A stretch of 64,000 nucleotides of DNA from Pomphorhynchus laevis (lineage: Eukaryota > Acanthocephala > Palaeacanthocephala > Echinorhynchida > Pomphorhynchidae): NCBI GenBank assembly GCA_012934845.2, contig WNNJ02001660.1, positions 124,001-188,000 on the forward strand, in the 5' to 3' direction. The notes under the pieces are model-generated. The model was not told the DNA's origin. It did not search any database and saw only the letters and a list, made by a program, of their open reading frames with translations. The position numbers and the translations under genes were made by a program. Position 1 is the first letter of the stretch. Each line of letters begins with the position of its first letter. This document shows, piece by piece, positions 1 to 10,945 of the stretch.

Positions 1-970
1 AAATACATAAGGAACTATAACTTTTATGTCAATATAGGCTTAAAAGTTATAAATTTACATGTTGACTTCGTTTTTGTTAATTAAATTAATTCAAGAACGA
101 TAAAATAAAGTGACTTACTTCAGGAATAACTTCACATAACTTATCAATCATTTTATAATCAATGTTAATGTAGATAGATGATCAATTAACCATGTGATAA
201 AATTAAAGATTAAAGAAATAATAAAATTGTAAATTGTTTTCCAGTTATTTTTTTCAGTTGTAAATTTAAATAAAACAAATAACAAATTGTACAAATAAAT
301 TGTACATAAATTGTAATAAAATGTATTTTTGCTTATAAAAGTTTATGCTACAGAAATTAATTAAAACAAAAATTAAGCCTTCAATTTTGATTGGTCATTC
401 ACTTTGTTTCTTATTGCCATTTTCTTTTGCTATCAGTCACATAAATCAATCATTATTTAGTACAGCTAGAAATCCAGCCATTAGCATTGCCCTTTTTCGT
501 TGAGAATGTTGTAGACAAGACAATTTTTTAAAATGTTAACATTAATGTATATACTTTCACCTTCAAGTTTACTGATGTACATGCGCATCCTGCTCAGTTT
601 CTACAGACAGTTTGCAAAGAAATAAATTATTAACTTTTAAAAGTCAATCATGCATTTACTGCACAAGGATCACCGTAGAATTCATATAGCCCCTGTATTG
701 TAGAAATTATTATTATTCTCAAATCATGAAAATAACCATCACTCTAAAGAATATACTAAAAATGACAGTTAAAAATAACGACAAATGATAAAAGTTATAT
801 TTATGCGATGATAACAAATAAACATCTGAACGGCACTTTCTGCAAAATTTGCGTAAAAATCATCATTAAAACAATCCATTAATTTTTGACTATTTTCGAT
901 GATTTTTTATCATCTGCAATCTTTATACTTTATCCGTCAATGAAATAAAACGCTGATTTATATATAATGA
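1..970. other. A+T-rich intergenic sequence, no gene seen
   Basis: No reading frame with recognisable protein content is visible on either strand. The stretch is A+T-rich with no long repeat that I can match elsewhere in the window. It precedes the degraded PLE reverse transcriptase and may contain an unrecognised 5' part of it. Confidence 0.5.
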
Positions 971-973
971 ACA

Positions 974-2105
974 GTGACGTTCATAATGGATAAAAAGGGT
1001 ATAAAGGTTGAATCAGATAATAAAACAATACCTATATTATATTGGAATCCAAAATTACAAAAAAATCTAATAAAACCTAGGTTCATATGTAGTGCGTTTA
1101 AATGTACATTAAAACCGTTTTCTGTCTATATGAATAAAATACTTAAAGCAATTAAAAATATTGAGGGGCAATTGAAATTAATACTGGAATAAAACACTAT
1201 TTCAGTATTAATTCTACAAAAGAATTTTTAGAACAGACAAAAGGAATAAATTTTCAGAATATAAATACGTACGATTTTAGTACGCTTTATACAAATCTAG
1301 ATTTAGTAGATATTAAAGAAGCGTTAGTAAAATTAATTAATCTTATATTCGGAAAAGATATACATATATATGTTGTAATAATTATAACGCCTATCTAACA
1401 AAAATTAAACCATCAAGTAAATATAAATATATGGATAAAATTGAATTAAAAAAATCTTAAAATATTTTGATAAATCAAAATTATTTAAAAGTAGGGACAT
1501 CTATATTTAGACAAGTAAAATGTGTTCCAATGGGTGGTAATAGTAGCCCAATTATAGCTGACTTGTTTTTAAGCTTTATAGAATATGAATTTGTTCATAA
1601 CTGTGTAAAAACTAAATCTAAACAATATAAATATATGAAATATATGTTTCGATACATTGATGATATATGTGTATTTAATTATAATAATTTTTATTTAATT
1701 AGTGAGCACATTTATCCAGAAAGCCCTATTCTTAACAAAACCAATATTAATGATAAAGAAGGTGTATATCTCGATACAAACATTAAATTAATATTTACTA
1801 AAACTACTATTAATTTATATCGTAAAGATGACATATTTAAATTTACAAGAAACATATTTTTGCATGAGCATTCATGCATACCATAAAATATAAAATATAA
1901 TACATTAAATAATGAAATTTTAAGAATTGCAACAATATGTAATGATATTGTCTTTCTTCAAAATCATTTAAATAATTTAATAGATACATATTTTAAACTA
2001 GGTTACTATAAAAATAACATCAAACATAAAATAGTAAAATATATAAATCAACACAATAATATAAAGAATAAATTTAAACTCTTAAGTGGCAAATTTTTAT
2101 GGATG
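974..2105 (+). pseudogene. Penelope-like reverse transcriptase, broken copy
   Basis: Two open stretches (974-1192 and 1467-1886) and the frames between them read as one decayed reverse transcriptase. The first has the 'PKLQKN..KPRFI' palm-entry motif. At about 1265-1300 the sequence reads 'YDFSTLYTNL', the catalytic motif A. At 1520-1560 it reads 'VPMGGNSSPIIADLF' (motif B), and near 1650 'FRYIDDICVF' (motif C, catalytic DD). The order and wording match the PLE reverse transcriptases common in invertebrates, possibly the Naiad type, but I cannot assign the clade without a tree. Stops and frameshifts near 1195, 1400-1465 and 1885 break it, so it cannot make protein. The C-terminal part continues in other frames to about 2105 and is better preserved in the minus-strand copy at 13888-14292. 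No endonuclease domain is visible beside it. Confidence 0.8.
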
Positions 2106-2503
2106 AATAATAAATAATATACTTTGCATTAGAATAAGATACTAGATAGTTATTTCAGAGGAAATACATCATTAGCATGTATTTGGCCCCGCTGCTATGT
2201 TGGGTAGAGGAGTTAGGGGCCGAAACCTGATAGCATAGCAGTTCCTCCTGATGACCTCTAATTCTTATTCTGATACAACGTCTGTTATTTATTAATCAAT
2301 TCATAAAAATGACGCTTATTTTAAATTTCATTTTATATTTTTAATTTTTTATTATTATTATTTTTAACTTGATATAAATTATAAAAAATCTTATAACAAT
2401 TATTTATTTTATTATTTAATTATTAAATTTTGATTTAGCATTATTATGTTTTGTTTATTTTATAATTATATTAAATACGTAGACACAGTTAGCTGATTTG
2501 ATT
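2106..2503 (+). repeat. PLE-associated 3' terminal repeat
   Basis: Directly follows the PLE reverse transcriptase. An inverted partial copy lies at 17345-17622 and a diverged direct copy at about 9520-9740. It holds a conserved hairpin near 2165-2182, a G+C-rich structured core (2185-2260), an A+T-rich stretch, and ends with a motif close to 'TACGTAGACTCAGTTAGC' (2477-2494, here with ACACAG). That end motif recurs at least six more times in the window. PLEs are known to carry terminal repeats (pLTRs); linking this one to the upstream RT is an inference from position. Confidence 0.65.
2185..2260 (+). other. Predicted pseudoknot-forming RNA core
   Basis: Three long complementary pairings can be read by eye. 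GGCCCC at 2185-2190 pairs with GGGGCC at 2216-2221. CTGCTATG at 2192-2199 pairs with CATAGCAG at 2234-2241. TAGAGG at 2205-2210 pairs with CCTCTA at 2255-2260. The first two cross, which is a pseudoknot arrangement. The inverted copy at 17551-17622 keeps the second and third pairings exactly and changes one base in the first. A GAAAC box (2222) and a CTGATGA box (2247) are present but in the wrong order for a hammerhead. Confidence 0.4.
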
Positions 2504-5443
2504 TATAAGTAGTCACTAAAATGTTTTTTCTGTTCTCATTAAAAGGATTACTTAAAATTAAATATACCAAAATTTTATCCCAATGAAAAGTTTATAACTT
2601 TTAAATTTGTACTCTATTATTTACTTTTACTTTATTTTTAATTGCATTTAAGTGAAACGAAAATTTTATTATTAAATCTTTATGGAATTTAAAATAAATA
2701 GATTCTATTTAACTGAAATTCATTGAGAATGTATAACATATTTAGACATATATGCATGCCTTATTAAGTACTCTGACTATAAAATTATCGATTGTTTAAA
2801 GTGAATAAATCGTCTCAGTAAATAAACTAGTATTTTAGCCCAATGAAAATTTATCGTTCATAAAATAGTTAAATTTATTAAGATTTTTAGTTTATTTTTT
2901 TACTTTGTTCTTACTGTACTGTATACATTCACTATAAGTTATTGATTTGGTTATCGATAACAATTGCCTTGACAATTGTATAATATAATTGTTAGTATAT
3001 GAATATTATGTATTTATAATAATCTAATTTATATTATATTTTATCTGACTCGTAATTTTTTCAAAGAAAAATATTAAAATATTTTAAATAAATAATTTAT
3101 TCAAAATTCATTCAAGCGTTTAATTTTTTTGTTTTGGTGCAATAAATAATTTTTATTGAATATTTATTTATTAAATATTTATTTAATAGAATTATTTAAA
3201 ATTATTTATTTTAGAATCGATTGAGATATATCTAACAATTGAGAAATAATTGAGAATTTATCAAAATCATGTTATATCTAAAAAAGAATTAATTAACTTG
3301 ATTTGCGATTTTTACTAATACACATAAATTGAATTTGTAATATTTTGCCAATTCAATTGGTAACTGAATTGATAAAAATAAATTCAATTAATAAATTTAT
3401 TTAACTGACGAGGCTAATTAAATAGGCAAACATTTTATGCTGCTGGTTTATTTGTTTCTTGTGCGAAGCCGATCCATGATTAAATTTATCTTGAAATTAA
3501 TCTAATAAATGAAATTGATTTAATAATCAATTTTATTATTATTTTTATTCACGATTTATCCATTTGATCTCATCAATAGTAATAAATCTGTTAATGGCTA
3601 AGCTACTAACAATTTGTATAATTATTTGTCAGTTTGAAATCAAGTTTTGTGCTAATTATTTAATATATTATTAAATAAATTAATTTAATATATAATTAAA
3701 ATAATCTTTTTATGTTAAGATAATAATCAAATAGGATTTAGAACGAGATTTCTACTAACATATTTTGTTACATTTTGTAGTTCAATCGGTCTAATAATTC
3801 AAATTTTTATAATTTATTTGCCCAATATCTAAGTATGACTATTTAGATGTAGTAATCATATTAAAATAAATTTTTACATTTATAAAGCTTAAACTAGTAA
3901 TAAAAATATATGGTATATAAATATTTCTGTTATATAAATAACCACTATGTTGATTCGGTCATTTGTATTTCGCATACGATTAAGGTTTTACTCCTGAACG
4001 TTATCAAATTATATTTAATTATGGCAAAAATTTACATTTGATTTGATTTGATTTTAAATTTAATTTAAATTTAATTTGCTTTTTGATTCTCGGTAGAACA
4101 GCCAAGGAATAATTAAATATATTCCGAATCTAATCCGGCAATTATTTGTATTTTAATTTACGTTTCAGCATCTATAATTTTAATAAATTAAAACGTTCAG
4201 TAACTTAATCTTTAGTCATTAACTCAGTCATTAGACTTAACTTAGTCATTATTTTATCTAACCCTATTTTTTAATGTTTTGACAAACTTTGTACGATTGT
4301 TTTTGTTCCTGATGATGCTAGCAGCAGCTAGAAAAATATATAAAATGATTTTATATTGATCTTGCTCTAAAATTACGAATTTATTACAATCGAACTTCAT
4401 CCAATCATAATTTAAATTCAAATTTAATCTAATTTAATAAAAATGTTAATTCTACTTCAATTACATCATATTAAATTACAATTGTATATTGTTTACTTAA
4501 TTGAACTTTAAACATAAAATGTTTTATGAAAAAACTGCAAAAGAACAAAATATTAAAATTACATGTATTTGCTTAGAAATATATTGATTTAAATTGATCC
4601 GAATTGACTAAAATTTGTATGAGAGAATTACCATTACTAAATTACTAAATTTTAAATTACTAAAATCAAAGGGAAGATAAGATGAAATAATTTGATTACC
4701 GCATACATCTATAGAAATGTTATATATCGGAATTATTGGATTACATGGACAGCGTGGTAATTGGTAAGTTTTGAGATTACCCGTTATTTGCTATGTACTT
4801 ATAGGTATCAATTAAAACGTTAATGAATGTATAAAATGCTTGTATTGATATCATTTGTCGTTAATTTTCGACAATTGAAAGTAAACGATTTTACTTTGGC
4901 AGGCTTATCTTTCTCATGTTATTAATACGTTTTGACACGTACGAATCACAAACACAAACGACCTCTGGAAAATATATTTAATATATAAGTTTGATTTTTA
5001 GAATTTCACAATTTGAAATTGTAAAATTTTAAATTTTGATTTTTTAGAATTCAAATTACACAATTTCACATTTAAAAATAAATTTTCAGTTTTGATGACG
5101 GATTATATAAGCATTTTTCGCCTTGAAAGCTTCTGAAGATTAAAAATTTCATTGTTTAAGGATTTTTAAGCATGCAACAAGCTATGATCACTAAATACGA
5201 ACTTTAATTGAGGGATTGTTAAATTTAAACTTATTTGCAAGTCCTTTTACGAAGTTTATCTTCTATTGAACAAATAAATTTATTCCTTCAGCGATCATTC
5301 CTTTTTAATGATCAGTAATAACAAAATATCATCGATAACACAAATTTTGAACATATATTTTGGTCTTTAGCTACAATTTACTTTTCTTAAATGCAACGAA
5401 AATATAAATATAAAGTATTATAAACAAATTTAAAATTTAAAGT
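2504..5443. other. A+T-rich desert, no gene seen
   Basis: About 2.9 kb of very A+T-rich sequence with short runs and small palindromes. I see no protein-like frame, no RNA gene and no clear transposon end. A CTGATGA at 4309 was examined and rejected as a hammerhead. Confidence 0.55.
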
Positions 5444-6020
5444 CTACAACAGATGACAATGGATGTGTACCGCATCTTTGATTGAACGAAGACGTGTATC
5501 TGGCTCGCATTCAAGAACAGTTGTATTGTCAAAATCAATGGTATGTGAACTGTTCAATAAATGATGAAATATTTCTGAAGAAGCGTTACATATTTTTAGA
5601 TTTACCCTTGTGTACTGTTCAAATCTCTTTCGTAGTCCTTGTTTTGATTTGATCGATGTAAACGTTGTTGCAATCTTTACAAGGGTTGCCATACACTACT
5701 TCATTTTTTGAATATGTTGGTTTCGTTTTGAAAAAAGAGATCATATAAAGTCGTTTTTTTTGTGATAAATTATATTTCGTTGGCCCATCACTCTTCAGCG
5801 AATTGATCAATCTATTATTATACTATTCCGAAATGTAAGTGGTAGAAAAGAAATTATTTCTGATGTCGTTATTTTGGTTTTTTCTAGACTATGTTCTTCA
5901 CTCTTATTCTTTTTGATTTAAAAACGCTTGTTTAATAGCTTGCAGAGAATACTGTCTTTCTAATAACATAGTAGATATTTCACAATACGTCTTCTGTTGT
6001 CCGTAGAACAAATTTGCATA
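5444..6020 (-). pseudogene. PLE C-terminal remnant with GIY-YIG-like endonuclease
   Basis: Read on the minus strand, two overlapping frames (5619-5810 and 5444-5692) give a PLE-type C-terminus split by a frameshift. The first ends with 'EVVYGNPCKDCNNVYIDQ', matching the start of the PLE GIY-YIG nuclease ('V.Y.i.C..C...Y.GqT'). The second continues with 'GLRKRFEQYTR', then 'HLLNSSHTIDFDNTTVLE', the usual H...H.iDf....vL pattern, then a pattern like the family's R...R...EA.hI. Between 5811 and 6020 fragments such as 'ITTSEIISFLPL' in broken frames recall the linker before the nuclease. Canonical PLEs fuse RT to this endonuclease; here the RT body is gone. The frame break makes the copy inactive. 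Confidence 0.65.
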
Positions 6021-6399
6021 GTTCTATAGTACAATGCAGCAGCCCCTGGATTTTATATCTAATAGGTCTGTCAGTGGACCAAACGGTTGTTCCTCAGACA
6101 TTTAAAAGATATTTATTTATCATATATGTAGATAGTTTTCGTGTAAAGCTAGTCAATTTCAATTCGAACTGCAATTACAAAAATCGATGTAAAATATACA
6201 AGATAAAATTATATAATCAATCCTCACTGTAAATTCGGTTTATCATCTACTGTGATATTATTGAAAATAGTAAAATGATTTTAATCTCAATTTGATTTTG
6301 AAAAATTAAAAAATAGTAATTAAAAAATTATCTTTCAGCAAATTTTATTACCAGTTAGCAAATCTCGAAATCGTTAAACAAAATCTCTCACGTCATTAT

Positions 6400-6975
6400 C
6401 TCACCATATATTCTAGTGCACTATTTTCAGTAATTTTGTTTCCAATGCAGAAAGTTTTCTGAATTATATTATGTGATTGCAATAAAAAGCGCTCACTTTC
6501 ATCATTTCCAGCAGATCATTGCGCTCTGCAAAAACTTCTTCGTTTCCCTATGGCTGTCGAATTGTATCGACAATTTCATTGGTCAATGAGTTTTACTTTA
6601 AAGCAAGATGCAATAATTAGGCTGAGAAATTATGACAATTTATTTGTGGTTGATGAAGAAGTGAATTAGGGCAGCATCAACAGTAGCTATAAGTTACTGC
6701 CACTATTTCGACAGCCAATGAAGTTCGTTATTATTTTCTTTGAATGTGTTGTTGACATACGGGATTACTGAAATGGAAAAAAAACTTTGTTGACAGATGC
6801 TGGCACGCTATGCGCAGTAATCACGGAATTACATCAAACACAGTCTTTTTCATTCTTAATAAGTTCTGAAGTTTCCACTTATAAGTTATATCAACAGTCT
6901 CTTACAAAAGTATTTTTATTTGAAAATCCAAGTGCAAAAACAATTGCACAAACAAACACTGTAATCCAAATATTA
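6400..6975 (+). promoter_or_regulatory. Upstream region and 5' leader of foxC
   Basis: Precedes the forkhead gene. An inverted CCAAT (ATTGG, 6578-6582) lies in a less A+T-rich stretch. An in-frame TGA at 6769-6771 closes the forkhead frame upstream, and the first in-frame ATG after it is at 6976. A short upstream ORF in another frame starts at 6773 and stops at 6793 (six codons), so a transcript beginning before it would carry a uORF. The transcription start cannot be seen. Confidence 0.35.
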
Positions 6976-8376
6976 ATGAGAAGTGCTGATACTGGAGGTT
7001 TGAATAATAGCAACAACAATGGTGATCGTCAACAACAGAATCAGTTGTTAAATCAACCAATAATTTCAGAATGCATACCCATTTCGTTAAATTCCATGTG
7101 CTTAGACAGCGACTTGTCTAGACATTTGTTTACAAATGCTACCGATCGCAATAATAGTCCGAGACATAGCATTGAAGAAGATCGCCGATCCTCCGCACCC
7201 CTATATCGTCATATTCAGCATCAAAATTCACCTCAAGAAGACCTTCCGCAACTTGGCAACTTCAACTTTGCAGGCCAATATAATAAAGCTGATGCTAACG
7301 GACTCAGCAGTTGTTTTAACTATTACGAAGATTTTTCTAATCCATACGCGGCAGCAACAGTAGGAAGGTCAAATGATAATTTTCATCTCAACTTTCCCAA
7401 TCATCAACACCATCGATATTGGTCCCCTCTTCAAAGCAGCGGAAGTGGTCACATGCTACATCACGCATCAATTCCAAATGATCACATAGAGTCATCGTCA
7501 TCTGTTAAGCCACCTTATAGCTATATCGCTTTGATTGCAATGGCGATAAACAATGCCCCTGATAAAAAGATAACTCTTAACGGCATCTATCATTTTATCA
7601 TTGACAAGTTTCCTTATTACCGTGAAAATAAGCAGGGATGGCAAAATTCAATCAGACATAATTTATCATTAAACGATTGCTTTGTAAAGATAGCAAGGGA
7701 CGATCGCAAACCGGGTAAAGGAAGCTACTGGTGCCTGGATCCGGACAGTCATAACATGTTCGATAATGGAAGCTACCTACGTCGACGTCGACGATTTAAG
7801 AAGCCAAAAGATAATCAGCAATCAGACAATATAATAGAAAATCAGGCAGTACCCCAGCAAGATAAAAACAAAAGTAGAAAAGCAAAGAAGCGAAAATTCA
7901 CATGCATCAAGGAAGATGAATTCCACGATATTAAAGTGAAAAGAGAGTGTAAATCGGATGCAAAATGCAGCAGGCTATCAAATAGGTATGATGATTACTC
8001 GATGATGTCAACGTTGGGAAGGAAAACACCCAACTTCTATAAGCAATCATCGGTTATAATATCTGATACAGCTGATGTGTCTCCGCCATTAGGGCAAACT
8101 AGCGCATTTGGAGTAGATCCTCAAAACAGTTACCTAATGAATCCGTACACGCCATTTGATAACGATGTCATTCAATCAATGATAACACCAACGTTTTCGA
8201 ATCAATCATTAAGTCAGCTATATCATCAATACAGTCCTATAATGGGGCATTACAGTCCACTGATTAGCCCAATGATTCCCACGATTGTTCATAATAGTCT
8301 CGCCAACTTGCAACCACAACAGTTTTCAACTGATTCAAATACACAAAGTTTTTCAAATTTATTTTCAGGTTACTGA
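6976..8376 (+). CDS. foxC: Forkhead transcription factor, FoxC class
   Basis: Intronless frame of 466 codons. The forkhead (winged-helix) DNA-binding domain spans about residues 178-276, beginning '[20 protein letters not shown]' and including '[19 protein letters not shown]', the recognition helix. The FoxC-type reading [12 protein letters not shown]...RENKQGW and the tail '[12 protein letters not shown]' favour FoxC (Drosophila croc, vertebrate FOXC1/2) over FoxL1, FoxF or FoxD. FoxC genes are usually intronless, which fits. A basic stretch '[10 protein letters not shown]' follows and probably adds nuclear localisation. The flanks are rich in Asn, Gln, Ser and His; the C-terminal third has repeated 'YSP'-like motifs that may form the activation region. 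In animals FoxC controls mesoderm and head or endothelial development. The residue after 'GSYW' is Cys253, where family members nearly always have Thr. The frame stays open to a TTG further upstream, but the eukaryotic start is taken as the ATG at 6976. Confidence 0.88.
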   Translation: MRSADTGGLNNSNNNGDRQQQNQLLNQPIISECIPISLNSMCLDSDLSRHLFTNATDRNNSPRHSIEEDRRSSAPLYRHIQHQNSPQEDLPQLGNFNFAGQYNKADANGLSSCFNYYEDFSNPYAAATVGRSNDNFHLNFPNHQHHRYWSPLQSSGSGHMLHHASIPNDHIESSSSVKPPYSYIALIAMAINNAPDKKITLNGIYHFIIDKFPYYRENKQGWQNSIRHNLSLNDCFVKIARDDRKPGKGSYWCLDPDSHNMFDNGSYLRRRRRFKKPKDNQQSDNIIENQAVPQQDKNKSRKAKKRKFTCIKEDEFHDIKVKRECKSDAKCSRLSNRYDDYSMMSTLGRKTPNFYKQSSVIISDTADVSPPLGQTSAFGVDPQNSYLMNPYTPFDNDVIQSMITPTFSNQSLSQLYHQYSPIMGHYSPLISPMIPTIVHNSLANLQPQQFSTDSNTQSFSNLFSGY

Positions 8377-8451
8377 TAAGAAAGAAGATTCGAGAGCTTA
8401 AGGCAACATTCAGAGTTAGTTCAATTTTATTTTTCTACGAGATAATTTGTA

Positions 8452-8457
8452 AATAAA
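8452..8457 (+). terminator. Polyadenylation signal of foxC
   Basis: AATAAA, 75 bases after the foxC stop, followed by T-rich sequence. This is the expected place for a short 3' UTR. Confidence 0.5.
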
Positions 8458-8459
8458 AT

Positions 8460-9088
8460 GTATTTTTTAAATAACTTTATTTTAAAATTTTCTTGCTAAT
8501 TAAAATGGTTTATTTAAAACGATTTTGATTAATTTTAATTAATTTTAATTAAATTTCGATTGATTTTAATTTTAATTTTCGATTGATAAACGAAATATCG
8601 TGAAAATCTAGAAAAAAAATTAGCACAATGTCAATACATCATCTATAATCCAAATTTAATATAAATATATCGCTAATATAATTATATACTTTACACTCAA
8701 ATTTCGTCATATTATTTTTAAATTGCTTGGAAATTCTATATTTCATTTGTGATTGCATCATTAATTAGTAAATTTTAAGTGAAAATTTACCTAAAATTAA
8801 CATTTGGCGTACGATTGAATTTTCGTTTTGTTTATTGCGGATAAATTTAATTAAATTTATCTGTTTATACGAAAATCTGGTTTATAGAAAATTTACTTAG
8901 CATGCAATGATTAACACCTTAGCATAAATGTATAACTGAGATAGATAATTTACAAATAATTTGTATTCGCTAAACTGACTTTGCTTTTCAATTGCATCAA
9001 AATTAATTTTCTGTAATTACCCTCATATTACGGCAAAAACTCAGTGCATAGAACTTAACATGTTTGAGTAATTTTTTAATGCTATAAC
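8460..9088. other. A+T-rich intergenic sequence
   Basis: No frame, RNA gene or recognisable repeat seen. A few short TTAATTTTAATT runs lie at 8527-8580. Confidence 0.5.
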
Positions 9089-9089
9089 C

Positions 9090-9270
9090 TAGTGGTTCCC
9101 GAACCTTTTTAACATAACGGTTCACTATTGAGCTATGTAGGCACACCCTTCACAAAAAATGTCAATTTTCTAACTTAATTTGGGTTTTTTATTTCAAAAA
9201 TAATTGATCTTACAATTTCTTTTAGGAACACCAGTAATCGTATAATCCCAAATGTGCCGCGATATGATAA
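9090..9270 (+). mobile_element. hAT-type MITE remnant
   Basis: Begins with 'TAGTGGTTCCCGAACCTTTTT', close to the terminal inverted repeat of many hAT elements (CAGTGGTTCCCAAACTTTTT). 'GGCACACCC' follows about 60 bases later and 'TGTGCCGCG' near the other end, the inner motifs normally found in this non-autonomous family. The right terminal repeat is eroded. No transposase is present. Confidence 0.5.
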
Positions 9271-9519
9271 CTTCTTTAATATCCAATGTGAATATGATTA
9301 ATTTATTTCACGTAAGGTGAATGTGCCCCTAATGTAAAATATTTTTACATGCACGTATATATTGCATGTATTGTTCTTTTGATTTGTAATCACGCGTGTA
9401 TTGTCCTTCTGTTTTGTAATTTCCAAATCGAAATTGAAATCGCATTTGTAGATCAGCTAATGAAAGCTTAACAAATAAACTCTTATTGACAATAAAAAAA
9501 TTATTTGTATTTTTCTGCT

Positions 9520-9740
9520 AATGACGTATTTAAGAGGAAATACGTCATTAGAATGTATTCAGTTCCGCTGTTATGTTAGGTAGAGGAATAAGTGCCGAAA
9601 CCTGGTTGATCTCTAATCCTTATTCTGGTGAATCGCCCTTATTTATTAGCCAATTCATAAAAATTGACTTTTATTTTAAATTTCATTTCTAAATTTCAAC
9701 TTGATATAAATTAAATAATAGACAATTATTTTAAATAATT
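9520..9740 (+). repeat. Diverged copy of the PLE terminal repeat
   Basis: Same order as 2150-2380: hairpin 'GGAAATACGTCATTAG', then 'CGCTGTTATGTTAGGTAGAGG', 'GTGCCGAAACCTGG', 'TCTCTAATCCTTATTCTGG', then the A+T tail. About 25 bases between the GAAAC and TCTCTAA blocks are missing, which removes one side of the longest pairing seen in the 2.2-kb copy. Confidence 0.6.
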
Positions 9741-9850
9741 AATAATGATCTATTACTGATAAATAATTATTGTAGCTGGATCATATACGAGAGGATATTA
9801 TTTTCGATAGTTTGCTAACTTCTGTTAGCATCTTCAGAAATTTACTCTTC
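9741..9850 (+). repeat. Foldback MITE fragment, left half
   Basis: Contains 'GTAGCTGGATCATA', then 'TTTGCTAACTTCTG' and 'AGCATCTTCAGAAA', the same order as the left arm of the complete foldback element at 10043-10180. The bases before it (about 9741-9775) also match 10895-10932, so a longer repeated unit includes the terminus. Confidence 0.5.
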
Positions 9851-10042
9851 ATAAAATTAAATTGTAATTTTCTAGTTAAATTCGAAAATCACATCGGTTT
9901 ATCTCAATCAGGTCCAGTTTTCTCACTATCCTTATCTCAAATTTTTGTTGTATTAGATGCTTTGCTGCTCAATAAATATGTTTAATATGTGTTGGTATTA
10001 GTGCTTTTATTATTTGAATTAAATGAAGATCATTTCTAATTA

Positions 10043-10180
10043 TTGGAGCTGGATCATAGAATAGAAGAATTTTGAATATTTCGCTAACTTCTGTCAGCAT
10101 CTTCAGAAAATTTTCTGAAGATGCTATCAGAAGTTAGCGAAATATCAAAAATAATTTCTATTTTCTTTGATCCAGCTTCA
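10043..10180. mobile_element. Foldback MITE, nearly complete palindrome
   Basis: The left arm (about 10046-10108, beginning 'GAGCTGGATCA') and right arm (about 10111-10176, ending 'TGATCCAGCTTC') are inverted copies meeting at 'CTTCAGAAAATTTTCTGAAG'. The arms differ at a few positions and by small indels. It has no coding capacity. Related ends occur at 9775, 10677-10685 and 10934-10944. Confidence 0.6.
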
Positions 10181-10583
10181 TAATTATAGACAATTATTTA
10201 TTATTTATAATTATTATTTAATTTTTAAATTTTGATTTAGCACAATTATTTATAATTTTGTAGTTTTATTAAATATGTAGACTCGATTATTTATTATTTA
10301 TAATTATTATTTAATTTTTAATTTTGATTTAGCACTATTATTATTTTATAATTTCTAAAACTATATTAAATATGTAGAGTTAATTAACTGATTTGATTAT
10401 TTAATTCTACACAATTTTCAAATCTTGTATTTGTTATATATAAATGATATAAATGATTAATATGAATTAAATATAAAAATTAACTCCATATAAATTATAT
10501 CATATCAAATTGAATTAAATTATTATATAATAATTTACTATTATATATAAACAATGCTTGGACACTGTTCCCATCACTCGTTT

Positions 10584-10628
10584 TCATTACTTCCAACTTC
10601 ATACACTAAGGTGACTTGGAAGTAATGA
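10584..10628. repeat. Hairpin with 13-bp perfect arms
   Basis: TCATTACTTCCAA (10584-10596) is repeated inverted at 10616-10628 around a 19-base loop. It sits in a segment that is less A+T-rich than its surroundings. No function is assigned. Confidence 0.6.
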
Positions 10629-10894
10629 AGAAAATGCAACCTTAGCGGGTTTCCAATGCGAAATCACCTTGTATGATCCAGCTTGATTTATAAAATCAAT
10701 GAAAGAATCCATCAAAATATCATTAGTGCCGATTATATGATCTCCTGATCACATCAGTGTTGAATATAAAGTGAGAATGCTTTGAATCCAATAGAGGACG
10801 AAACAGTACCATTATGTCAGCTTTAAATTGTCAACATTGTATGAAAGCTTATTAAAACCATTTTCATAATACAATTAAATAATCCTATAATTTT

Positions 10895-10945
10895 AAATAG
10901 TTGATAATGATCCGTTATTGATAAATAATTATTGAAGCTGGATCA
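10895..10945 (+). repeat. Second copy of the MITE terminus and flank
   Basis: Reads 'GATAATGATCCGTTATTG', then 'ATAATTATTGAAGCTGGATCA', matching 9741-9790 with a few substitutions. Confidence 0.5.

Noticed and set aside
2222-2253. Hammerhead ribozyme from GAAAC (2222) and CTGATGA (2247)
   Set aside because: The boxes are in the wrong order and no arrangement gives stems I and III with an NUH cleavage site. Kept only as a pseudoknot finding.
4309-4360. CTGATGA followed by GAAA near 4309-4334
   Set aside because: The bases between do not form stem II next to the core (third pair is C-C), and stem III is only an A+T hairpin. Chance match.
7136-7363. 75-codon frame inside the forkhead gene
   Set aside because: Out-of-frame shadow of the foxC coding sequence.
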